Source: Sphingopyxis italica (GTDB lineage Bacteria > Pseudomonadota > Alphaproteobacteria > Sphingomonadales > Sphingomonadaceae). Taken from it: a stretch of 64,000 nucleotides of DNA. Made by a program: the position numbers and the translations under genes. Under the pieces are notes generated by a model, which saw nothing but the letters and a program-made list of their open reading frames with translations, made no database searches and was not told where the DNA came from. The stretch spans positions 1,010,469 to 1,074,468 of the forward strand of contig NZ_JAATIT010000001.1 of assembly GCF_011926545.1 (NCBI RefSeq), given 5' to 3'. Shown in pieces: positions 8,914 through 16,134 of this stretch (its first letter is position 1; every line of letters begins with the position of its first letter).

Positions 8914-9741
8914 GTGAATCGTTTCGCATGGGCCGCGGCCATCGCGGCCGCCATGGCGGCGGGCAGCCCCGCCGCCGCAGAGGAAAAGCCCGGGTTCAAG
9001 GACACGCCGATGCTGCCCGGCGGGAAGTGGCATGTGCATGATTCGGATCGTCCGCATCCGGTGGTGGTGACGCCCGGCGCGGTTCCCGGCGCCCCGCCCT
9101 CCGACGCCATCGTCCTGTTCGGCGGCCAATCGCTCGATGCGTGGCAGGCGCAGCCGACGCCGTGGGTCGTCAAGGACGGCGCGGCGACCTCGGTCCCCCG
9201 CGCCGACGGCAAGGGCGAAAATGCGCTGGTCAGCAAGCAAAGCTTCGGCGATGTCCAGCTCCACCTCGAATTCGCCTCGCCCAACCCGCCCACCAAAACC
9301 TCGCAGGATCGCGGCAACAGCGGCATCTGGTTCATGCAGCGTTACGAGGTGCAGATCCTCGACGGCTATCAGAACCCGACCTATGCCGACGGCACCGTCG
9401 GATCGATCTATGCCTGGAAGCCGCCGCTGGTGAACCCCTCACGGAAGCCCGGCGAATGGCAGAGTTACGACATCATCTTCGAACGTCCGCACTTCGGACC
9501 CGACGGCAAGCTCGTTCGTCCCGCCTATGTCACCGCCTTCCTCAACGGTGTGCTCGTGCAAAACCGCCAGCCGTGGCTCGGCAGCACCGTCTGGCGCAAG
9601 GTCGCCACATATGAGGCGCATGGCGATGCCGCGCCAATCCAGCTTCAGGACCATCATTCCCCGGTCTCGTTCCGCAACATCTGGGTGCGCCCATTGCCCG
9701 AGGCGGCGGCAAGCCATGATTTCGAAGGCGAAGTGAAATGA
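8914..9741 (+). CDS. DUF1080 family secreted glycoside hydrolase-like protein
   Basis: A 275-residue secreted protein: Sec-type leader to about residue 22 (AGSPAAA), then a concanavalin-like DUF1080 fold with family hallmarks such as VLFGGQSLDAWQ, GNSGIWFMQRYEVQILD and the C-terminal FRNIWVRPL. DUF1080 members are now known as 3-keto-disaccharide or 3-keto-glycoside hydrolases/lyases. The GTG at 8914 is preferred over the overlapping ATG at 8899 because GGGAGAGA lies just upstream of it. It sits between sugar isomerase and dehydrogenase genes, consistent with cleavage of the 3-oxidised glycoside in the periplasm. Confidence 0.82.
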   Translation: MNRFAWAAAIAAAMAAGSPAAAEEKPGFKDTPMLPGGKWHVHDSDRPHPVVVTPGAVPGAPPSDAIVLFGGQSLDAWQAQPTPWVVKDGAATSVPRADGKGENALVSKQSFGDVQLHLEFASPNPPTKTSQDRGNSGIWFMQRYEVQILDGYQNPTYADGTVGSIYAWKPPLVNPSRKPGEWQSYDIIFERPHFGPDGKLVRPAYVTAFLNGVLVQNRQPWLGSTVWRKVATYEAHGDAAPIQLQDHHSPVSFRNIWVRPLPEAAASHDFEGEVK

Positions 9742-10298
9742 TCATCGATCGCAGAGACGCGCTCGCGGGCATGGCCGCGATGTTCGGCGCCAGCCTGTTC
9801 GCGCCGATCGCCCGCGCGGCGGCCACGCAGGTGACGCCGATCAGCGCCGGCCCGCCCTCCTCGCCGGTGTTCACGCCGCCGCAGCGCGCGCTGATGACCG
9901 CGCTCAGCGAGCGGGTGATGCCGACGACCGACACCCCCGGTGCGATCGCCGCCGGCGTCCCCGAATATATCGAGAAGCTGCTCGCCGATTGGGCGAGCCC
10001 CGACGACCGCAAACCGATCCTCGCGGGACTCGACGCGATCGAGGCGCGCAGCCGGGCCGATTATAAGGTCGCCGCCGACAAGGCGACGCCCGCGCAGCAG
10101 GACGCGTTGCTGACGCTGGCGATGGAAGACAGGCTGCCCGGCGGCGCCGACTTTTTCGACAAGTTCCGCCAGCTCGTGCTCACCGGCTATTTCACGTCGG
10201 AAGTCGGCATCACGCAGGAACGCGAATATCTCCCCGTCCCCGGGCGCTACGACGGCGCCTATCCCTATTCCGAGATCAAGAAGGTGTTTTCGTCATGA
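9738..10298 (+). CDS. Gluconate 2-dehydrogenase subunit 3-like, small subunit of GMC dehydrogenase (TAT)
   Basis: A 186-residue protein with an N-terminal twin-arginine leader (DRRDALAGM). The body matches the gluconate 2-dehydrogenase subunit 3 family, e.g. FTPPQRALMTALSERVMPTTD and LTGYFTSEVG. In characterised FAD-dependent glucose and glucoside 3-dehydrogenases this gamma subunit carries the catalytic flavoprotein across the membrane. The ATG overlaps the preceding stop by 4 bp. The likely partner is the GMC subunit at 11155-12831, which has no leader of its own, one gene further downstream. Confidence 0.88.
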   Translation: MIIDRRDALAGMAAMFGASLFAPIARAAATQVTPISAGPPSSPVFTPPQRALMTALSERVMPTTDTPGAIAAGVPEYIEKLLADWASPDDRKPILAGLDAIEARSRADYKVAADKATPAQQDALLTLAMEDRLPGGADFFDKFRQLVLTGYFTSEVGITQEREYLPVPGRYDGAYPYSEIKKVFSS

Positions 10299-11134
10299 TG
10301 ATCGGCAGGCGGCAATGGATGGCGGGCGGCGCCGCGCTCGCGGCAACACTCGCGGCGGGGCCACTCATGGCAAAGAGCCTCAAATCAAAGCCGATCGGCA
10401 TCCAGCTCTACACCGTGCGCGAACTCTTCGCGAAGGACCCGATGGGGACGCTCGAACAGGTCGCGGCGATCGGCTATCGCGAGGTCGAATATGGCGGCGG
10501 CGGTTACGACAAGATGGACCACGCCGCGCTCCGCAAGACGATGGAGCGGCTGGGGCTGACATCGCCCTCGATCCACGTCGGCTATGAGGCGCTCGCGAGC
10601 GATTTCGACGGCGCGGTCGCGATGACCAAGGCGCTGGGTGCCGACACGCTGATCGTCCCCTATATGGGCGACGCGCATCGCAATGCCGAGGGATGGAAGG
10701 CGGCGGTCGCCGATTTCAACCGCTATGCCGAGCGGCTTAAAAAGGCCGGGCTGGGTTTCGCTTATCATAATCATGATTTCGAGTTCACGATGAAGCCGGG
10801 CGGCGTCAGCCTGTTCGACACGCTGATCGCCGACGCCGATCCGGCGCTCGTGCAGATCGAGCTCGACCTGTTCTGGGCGGTTGCCGCCGGCGAGGATCCG
10901 AAGGCGATCATCCGGCGCCTGGCCGGGCGCATCTATGCCTATCATGTCAAGGACCGCACCGCCGAGGGCAAGATGACCAGCGTCGGCAAGGGCGTGATCG
11001 ATTTCGCCGACATCTTCACGCTCAACGCCGTCGCCGGCGTCAAGCATTTCTATGTCGAGAATGACCAGTCGCCCGCGCCTTACCTGCCCGACATCACCGC
11101 CAGCTTCAGCGCGCTCAGCCGCCTTCGCGCCTGA
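10295..11134 (+). CDS. TAT-exported sugar phosphate isomerase/epimerase-like TIM-barrel protein
   Basis: A 279-residue third TIM-barrel protein of the cluster, with a twin-arginine leader (GRRQWMAGG, residues 4-12). Motifs GIQLYTVRE, YHNHDFEF, IELDLFWAV and YHVKDR give the Glu-Asp-His metal set of the xylose-isomerase-like family. Its ATG at 10295 overlaps the small-subunit stop; a second ATG at 10298 is also possible. Lying between the two dehydrogenase subunits, it may act on the 3-keto product in the periplasm. It is distinct in sequence from the proteins at 5605 and 7991. Confidence 0.83.
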   Translation: MMIGRRQWMAGGAALAATLAAGPLMAKSLKSKPIGIQLYTVRELFAKDPMGTLEQVAAIGYREVEYGGGGYDKMDHAALRKTMERLGLTSPSIHVGYEALASDFDGAVAMTKALGADTLIVPYMGDAHRNAEGWKAAVADFNRYAERLKKAGLGFAYHNHDFEFTMKPGGVSLFDTLIADADPALVQIELDLFWAVAAGEDPKAIIRRLAGRIYAYHVKDRTAEGKMTSVGKGVIDFADIFTLNAVAGVKHFYVENDQSPAPYLPDITASFSALSRLRA

Positions 11135-11154
11135 CCGATATTCGAGGATATGAC

Positions 11155-12831
11155 ATGACAGACCAGTTCGATGCGATCGTCATCGGCTCCGGCGTGAGCG
11201 GCGGATGGGCGGCGAAGGAATTGACCGAAAAGGGCCTCAAAGTGCTGATGCTCGACCGCGGGGTGATGGTCGAACATGGTGCCGATTATGATTATGACGG
11301 CCGGCCGGCCTATGAGATCCCGGCGCGCGACAGAATGCCCGAACCTTTGGTCAAGAGCGATTATTTCATCGCCACCCACGGCTATGTCTCGCCGTCGACG
11401 CAGAAATTCTACAACAACGACCGGCTCAACCCCTATGCCTATGACGAGGGCGAGAAATTCTACTGGATCCGGCCGGGCGCGGTCGGCGGCAAGTCGCTGA
11501 TCTGGGGGCGCTGGAGCTTTCGCTGGTCGCCGGAGGATTTCGAGGCGAACAAGCGCGAGAATGTCGGGATCGACTGGCCGATCCGCTATGACGACATCGC
11601 ACCCTGGTACGATTATGTCGAAAATTATATCGGCGTGTCGGGGTCGCGCGAAAATCTGCCGCAACTGCCCGACAGCGCCTTCCAGCCGCCGATCCAGATG
11701 AACGTCGCCGAGAAATGGGTGAAGGAGCGGCTCGAGGCGACGTCGCCGGGGCGCAAGCTGATCAACACCCGCCTGTCGAACATGACCGAGGACAAGGAGG
11801 ATCAGGGCCGCAGCAAATGCCAGTTCCGCAACCAGTGCGGCCGCGGCTGCTCGTTCGGCGCCTATTTCTCGACCCAGGCGGTCACCCTGCCCGCGGCGCG
11901 CGCGACCGGACGGCTGACGCTGCGCTCCGACGCGGTGGTCTCCAACCTCGAATATGATCCGAAGACCAAGAAAGTCACCGGCGTGCGCGTCGTCGACACC
12001 AAGACGAAGCAGGCGGAGGTGATACCCGCGCGCCTCGTCTTCCTCTGCGCCTCGGCGATGGCCTCGACCCAGATATTGATGAACTCGCGCATCCCCGGAA
12101 CGGCCAAGAGCCATTTCGACGCCAGCGGCACCTTGGGCCGCTATGTCATGGACCATATCTTCCGCGTCGGCATTTCGGGCGACATAGCCGGGATGACCGA
12201 CTATATCGAATATGGCCGCCGCCCGGGCGGGGTTTATGTCCCGCGCTTCCGCAATGTCGGCGGCGAGGAAGGCGTGGGGTTCAAGCGCGGCTATGGCTAT
12301 CAGGGCAGCGCGCGGCGCGATCCGCTGCCGCCACAGGGCTTCGGCGCGTCGATGAAGCACGGTATGCGCGGCTATGGCCCGTGGAAATTCGGCATGGGCG
12401 CATTCGGCGAATGCCTGCCCTATGAGGATAATCGCGTCAGCCTGCACGCCGACAAGGTCGACCGTTTCGGCATCCCGCTGATGCGTTTCGACGTCACCTT
12501 CCGCGACAATGAGATCCGCATGATGGACGATGCGCGCAGCGAAGGCGAAGCGATGCTGCGCCGGGCGGGCCTCACCAACGTCACCAGCGGGCGCAGCGAA
12601 CATGTGCCCGGCGACGCCATCCATGAAATGGGCGGCGCGCGCATGGGCGCCGATCCGCGCCGCTCGGTGCTCAACAAATGGAGCCAGGCGCACGACGCCG
12701 CCAATCTGTTCGTCACCGACGGCGCCCAGATGGCCTCGATCTCGTGCGTCAACCCGTCGCTCACCTTCATGGCGCTCACCGCGCGCGCGGCCGATTATGC
12801 CGTAAAGCAGCTCAAGGCGGGTGCTATTTAG
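11155..12831 (+). CDS. GMC-family FAD oxidoreductase, catalytic subunit of a sugar (glucoside 3-) dehydrogenase
   Basis: A 558-residue flavoprotein. The FAD Rossmann motif is VIGSGVSGGWAAKELTEKG near the N-terminus. The C-terminal GMC domain has HEMGGARMGADP and CVNPSLTFMALTARAADY, which hold the catalytic His region and the FAD-binding end. Cys222, Cys228 and Cys232 (CQFRNQCGRGC) resemble the three-cysteine patch that binds an iron-sulfur cluster in related FAD glucose dehydrogenases. No signal peptide is seen, so export with the TAT small subunit is likely. The ATG at 11155 has GAGGAT upstream. It ends in a 3-bp tail-to-tail overlap with the citrate transporter gene. Confidence 0.9.
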   Translation: MTDQFDAIVIGSGVSGGWAAKELTEKGLKVLMLDRGVMVEHGADYDYDGRPAYEIPARDRMPEPLVKSDYFIATHGYVSPSTQKFYNNDRLNPYAYDEGEKFYWIRPGAVGGKSLIWGRWSFRWSPEDFEANKRENVGIDWPIRYDDIAPWYDYVENYIGVSGSRENLPQLPDSAFQPPIQMNVAEKWVKERLEATSPGRKLINTRLSNMTEDKEDQGRSKCQFRNQCGRGCSFGAYFSTQAVTLPAARATGRLTLRSDAVVSNLEYDPKTKKVTGVRVVDTKTKQAEVIPARLVFLCASAMASTQILMNSRIPGTAKSHFDASGTLGRYVMDHIFRVGISGDIAGMTDYIEYGRRPGGVYVPRFRNVGGEEGVGFKRGYGYQGSARRDPLPPQGFGASMKHGMRGYGPWKFGMGAFGECLPYEDNRVSLHADKVDRFGIPLMRFDVTFRDNEIRMMDDARSEGEAMLRRAGLTNVTSGRSEHVPGDAIHEMGGARMGADPRRSVLNKWSQAHDAANLFVTDGAQMASISCVNPSLTFMALTARAADYAVKQLKAGAI

Positions 12832-14123
12832 GCCAGTGGTATCGCGCCGGTGACGATGGCCGCGAGGGTCAGCGTCAAGCTGATCCCGATCGCATATTTG
12901 AGCGCGAAACGCTGTGCGTCGGCGACGTCGACGCCGAGCAAGCCGCACGCCAGATAGACGGGCGCGAGCAGCGGGCTCAGCGAATGGACGGGGCCGCCCA
13001 TCAGCGACGCGCGCGCGATCGCTTCGGCGGAAGTGCCATAGGCCTCGCCGGCATGCGCCAGCACCGGCACGACGCCGAAATAATAGGCGTCGTTCGACAT
13101 GACGAAGGTGAGCGGCAGCGCCAGCAAGGCGGTGATCGGCGCGAGATAGGGGCCGAAACTCTCGGGTACGCCCGACAGCAGCGACCGCGCCATCGCGTCG
13201 GTCATTCCGGTGCCGCCCATAATGCCGGTGAAGGCGCCGGCCGCAAAGATCAGCACGACCACCATGACCACATTGTCGGCGTGCGCCGCGATCCGCTCGC
13301 GCTGATCGGAAAGCCGCGGATAGTTGACCGTCAGCGCCACGGCGAGCGCGCCCATGATCAGCACCGGCAAGGGCGCGAGTCCGGTGACCATCCCCGCCAT
13401 CAAGGCGGCGGTCAGCAGCAGGTTGAACCAGAACAGCCGCGGCCGCCGCTCGGGCCGGTCCGCCGCGACGGGCGGCGCGGGCATCGCGGGGCCGTCCGAC
13501 TTCCAGCCCAGCCGCGCCCGCTCGCGCGTCCCGAGCCACCACGCGAGCGCCGCGAGCGCCGCCAGCGCGATGAGCATCGCCGGGACCAGCGGCAGGAAGA
13601 CGTCGTGAACAAGATCGACCTTGACCGCGGCGGCCGCGCGCGCCGAGGGTCCGCCCCAGGGCAACAAGTTCATGATCGCATTGCTGCTGCCCAGAAGCGT
13701 CGCGAGGATCAGCGGGTTCATCCCCACGGCCCGGTAGAGCGGCAGCATCGAGGTGATGACGATCAGCGCGGTCGTCGTGCCGTCGCCGTCGAGCGACACG
13801 AGTGAGGAAAGCGCCATCGTCCCGATCGCGATGCGAACCGGATCGTCGCCGACCATCGCCAGGATCCGGTTGACCAGCGGATCGAACAGCCCCGAATCCA
13901 TCATCACCGCGAAATATAGCACCGCGAACGCCAGCATCGTCGCGATCGGCGCCACATCGAGTATGCCGTCCAGCATCATGTCGCCGATCCGCGGACCGGC
14001 GCCGGCCAGAAGGCCGCCGACGATCGGAACCGCGATCAGCGCGGCGGCCGCCGACATCCGCTTGGCCATGATCAGGATGATGAACAGCAGGACGGTCGCG
14101 AAACCCAGCAGCGCCAATGTCAT
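12828..14123 (-). CDS. CitMHS-family citrate/organic acid transporter
   Basis: A 431-residue inner-membrane transporter of the CitMHS family (citrate-metal:H+ symport), with about 11-12 hydrophobic segments and conserved GDDPVRIAIGTMALSSLVSLDGDG and MNPLILATLLGSS regions. The ATG at 14123 follows GGAGGATA. It lies 111 bp downstream of DUF4387 on the same strand. AtuA-like, DUF4387 and CitMHS genes recur together, so it was probably the uptake system of a hydroxy-acid pathway. The upstream genes are broken, so it may have lost its promoter even though its own frame is intact. Confidence 0.87.
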   Translation of the reverse strand: MTLALLGFATVLLFIILIMAKRMSAAAALIAVPIVGGLLAGAGPRIGDMMLDGILDVAPIATMLAFAVLYFAVMMDSGLFDPLVNRILAMVGDDPVRIAIGTMALSSLVSLDGDGTTTALIVITSMLPLYRAVGMNPLILATLLGSSNAIMNLLPWGGPSARAAAAVKVDLVHDVFLPLVPAMLIALAALAALAWWLGTRERARLGWKSDGPAMPAPPVAADRPERRPRLFWFNLLLTAALMAGMVTGLAPLPVLIMGALAVALTVNYPRLSDQRERIAAHADNVVMVVVLIFAAGAFTGIMGGTGMTDAMARSLLSGVPESFGPYLAPITALLALPLTFVMSNDAYYFGVVPVLAHAGEAYGTSAEAIARASLMGGPVHSLSPLLAPVYLACGLLGVDVADAQRFALKYAIGISLTLTLAAIVTGAIPLA

Positions 14124-14234
14124 CGTGAATATCCTCCGGGAGCACGGCTCTCGCAGCCAACACGACAAATCCATCGCAGAAGCCGGCGTCGATCCGCCAT
14201 ATTATCTATCCTTCGCCGACCCTGACCAGCGGCG

Positions 14235-14546
14235 TCAGCCGGCGAGTTCGGCATCGAGCAGCGGCACATATTGCTGTCCCGAGTGCATGTCGCGTTCGAC
14301 CATGCCGCCCTGCGGCGTGGTGCGCGGATAGGAAATCTTGATCATCGACAGATCGTCGACCGGAATCCGCTTCACCATCGCCGCCTCGGCGCCATAGAGG
14401 CGCGCGAAACTGTCCGCCGAAAGCGCGGGATCGTCGTGATAGCGGGCGAAATTGCCCGGCCCGTCGAAAAATATGTCGAAGGTGACCCAGAAAGGGCCTG
14501 CATTCTTCGACCGGATTTCGTGACAGACGTCGCGGAGCTTAACCAT
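14235..14546 (-). CDS. DUF4387 domain protein
   Basis: A 103-residue protein that matches the DUF4387 family across its whole length (LRDVCHEIRSKNAGPFWVTFD, then FARLYGAE and ISYPRTTPQGG). The family is of unknown biochemical role and is nearly always encoded beside AtuA/DUF1446 proteins, sometimes fused to them. The start overlaps the AtuA-like stop by 8 bp, so translation was coupled to a gene that is now truncated. The frame is complete, but expression is doubtful because the upstream operon start is gone. Confidence 0.83.
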   Translation of the reverse strand: MVKLRDVCHEIRSKNAGPFWVTFDIFFDGPGNFARYHDDPALSADSFARLYGAEAAMVKRIPVDDLSMIKISYPRTTPQGGMVERDMHSGQQYVPLLDAELAG

Positions 14547-15132
14547 GGACCGCCACCTTGCGCGCTTCGGTGGGCCGGGGCGCCAGATCGATATATTCGA
14601 TCCGGACCAGCTCGAACGGGTCGTCGAGCGCGACGATATGATTCAGCCGGAATTCGAAAAACTGGCCGCACGGCACGTCCGCCGGGCTCAGCATGAAGCC
14701 ATAGCTCGGTATCTCCTTGTTCATCACATTGGGAAAATGGAAGAAATAGGGATTGCAGGCGTGTGCGATCGCAGTGGCCAATTCCTGCGTGTCGGCGGTG
14801 GCGACGAAGATCATGCCGATTTCCGGCGGCGGCGGCGTGCCGGGGGGCACGGGCTTGCCGTCGATGCCATTCCATCCGTACATGCGCAGCGAGATATGGA
14901 ATTCGCCGAGCTCTTCGGCCGGAAACGATTTGCGCGTGCGGTCGTAAAGCGCCGCCAGCAGCTTGTCGTGGAAATTCCCGATGTCGGTCAGCACTTCGGG
15001 ATCGCGGATGCCGACGAGCATCATCGTTTGATACTGGCCCGCGCTCGCGCCCTCCAGCTTCATCGAATAGGGTCCGGGTTCCCATGCCGATCCGCTCACC
15101 GAAACGGTGCGCTCGTCCTTCTGAACATAGCG
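14539..15132 (-). pseudogene. AtuA-like (DUF1446, acyclic terpene utilisation) protein, C-terminal remnant
   Basis: Only about 195 C-terminal residues of a protein normally near 450 remain. The reading frame from about 15132 leftwards shows the family's closing domain: KLEGASAGQYQTMMLVGIRD, HISLRMYGWNG, PEIGMIFVATADTQELATAI, and LSPADVPCGQFFEFRLNH. Upstream the frame soon stops (TGA at 15162-15160) and the opposite strand becomes a tartrate dehydrogenase remnant. A GTG at 15099 could still start a 186-residue fragment. The N-terminal domain is absent, so the gene is presumed dead. Confidence 0.78.
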
Positions 15133-15137
15133 CGCGC

Positions 15138-15764
15138 GCGGGCACCGACCGCGAAGTCGTCATGCAGGAAACGGTGATGACGCGGATCGGCACCGACCGG
15201 ATTCTGAAATTCGCCTTCGACCTCGCGCAGCGGCGCGAAAAACGCCATCTGACCTCGGCGACCAAGTCGAACGGCATTTCGATCACCATGCCCTATTGGG
15301 ACGAACGGGTCGAAGCGATGGCGGTCCATTATCCCGATGTAGCCTGGGACAAATATCATATCGACATTCTGACCGCGCATTTCGTCCAGCACCCCGACTG
15401 GTTCGACGTGGTGGTCGCGTCCAACCTGTTCGGCGACATCCTGTCCGACCTCGGCCCCGCCTGCACCGGTACGATCGGCATCGCTCCCGCGGGAAACATC
15501 AACCCCGAGCGCCGCTTTCCGTCGCTGTTCGAACCCGTCCACGGCTCGGCGCCCGACATCGCGGGTCAGGGGATCGCCAATCCGGTCGGGCAGATCTGGT
15601 CGGCGTCGCTGATGCTCGACCATCTCGGTGAGCTTGAGGCGGCGAAGGCCGTGCTGCGCGCGATCGAAGAGGTGCTCGCGTGCCCGCAATATCGCACGCG
15701 CGACCTCGGCGGCGCGGCGAGCACCGCCGAATGCACCAGCGCCATCATCGACGCGCTCGAATGA
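15138..15764 (+). pseudogene. Tartrate dehydrogenase / D-malate dehydrogenase, C-terminal remnant
   Basis: The plus-strand frame resumes at GTDREVVMQETVMTRIG and runs to the end of the isocitrate/isopropylmalate/tartrate dehydrogenase family. VVASNLFGDILSDLGPAC keeps the metal-binding Asp residues, and FEPVHGSAPDIAGQGIANP keeps the NAD-binding tail. About 140 N-terminal residues expected in the family, including much of the substrate site, are missing and are replaced on the left by the AtuA remnant. An internal ATG at 15162 could give about 200 residues, but an active enzyme is not expected. Confidence 0.82.
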
Positions 15765-15780
15765 CGCGCGCGAGCTGTTG

Positions 15781-16101
15781 TTAAAGCGCGCCTTCGAGCC
15801 AGCCCTTGAGCGCGCTCTTCGGCGCCGCACCGACCTTGGTGTCGGCGATCTCGCCATTTTTGAACAGGATCATCGTCGGGATGCCGCGCACGCCATATTT
15901 GCCCGGCGCGTCGGGATTTTCATCGATGTTGATCTTGGCGATCACGACCTTGCCCGCGAGTTCATCCGAAATCTCTTCGAGCGCCGGTCCGATCATCTTG
16001 CACGGGCCGCACCATTCGGCCCAGAAATCGACGAGCACGGGGGTGTCGTTGTCGATGACGTCGGCCTGAAAGCTCGCGTCGGTAATCGCTTTGGTACCCA
16101 T
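15781..16101 (-). CDS. trxA: Thioredoxin
   Basis: A 106-residue cytoplasmic thioredoxin. The active site WCGPC has redox cysteines 31 and 34, and the cis-proline is in GIPTM. Both the length and [14 protein letters not shown] are typical of thioredoxin 1. It reduces disulfides in ribonucleotide reductase, peroxiredoxins and others. It lies 33 bp after addA on the same strand and is likely the last gene of the tsaE-amgK-murU-addB-addA-trxA run. Confidence 0.96.
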   Translation of the reverse strand: MGTKAITDASFQADVIDNDTPVLVDFWAEWCGPCKMIGPALEEISDELAGKVVIAKINIDENPDAPGKYGVRGIPTMILFKNGEIADTKVGAAPKSALKGWLEGAL

Positions 16102-16134
16102 AGTCAGAACTCCTGAAACTCTATTGCCCTCAAG

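Noticed and set aside
11080-14163. A 1027-residue minus-strand frame across the GMC gene and citrate transporter
   Set aside because: It spans two well-supported genes in other frames and has no recognisable fold; an artefact of GC-rich DNA.
15138-15764. Tartrate dehydrogenase fragment explained by a simple frameshift
   Set aside because: The missing N-terminal part is absent in all frames upstream; the DNA there encodes the AtuA remnant on the other strand.
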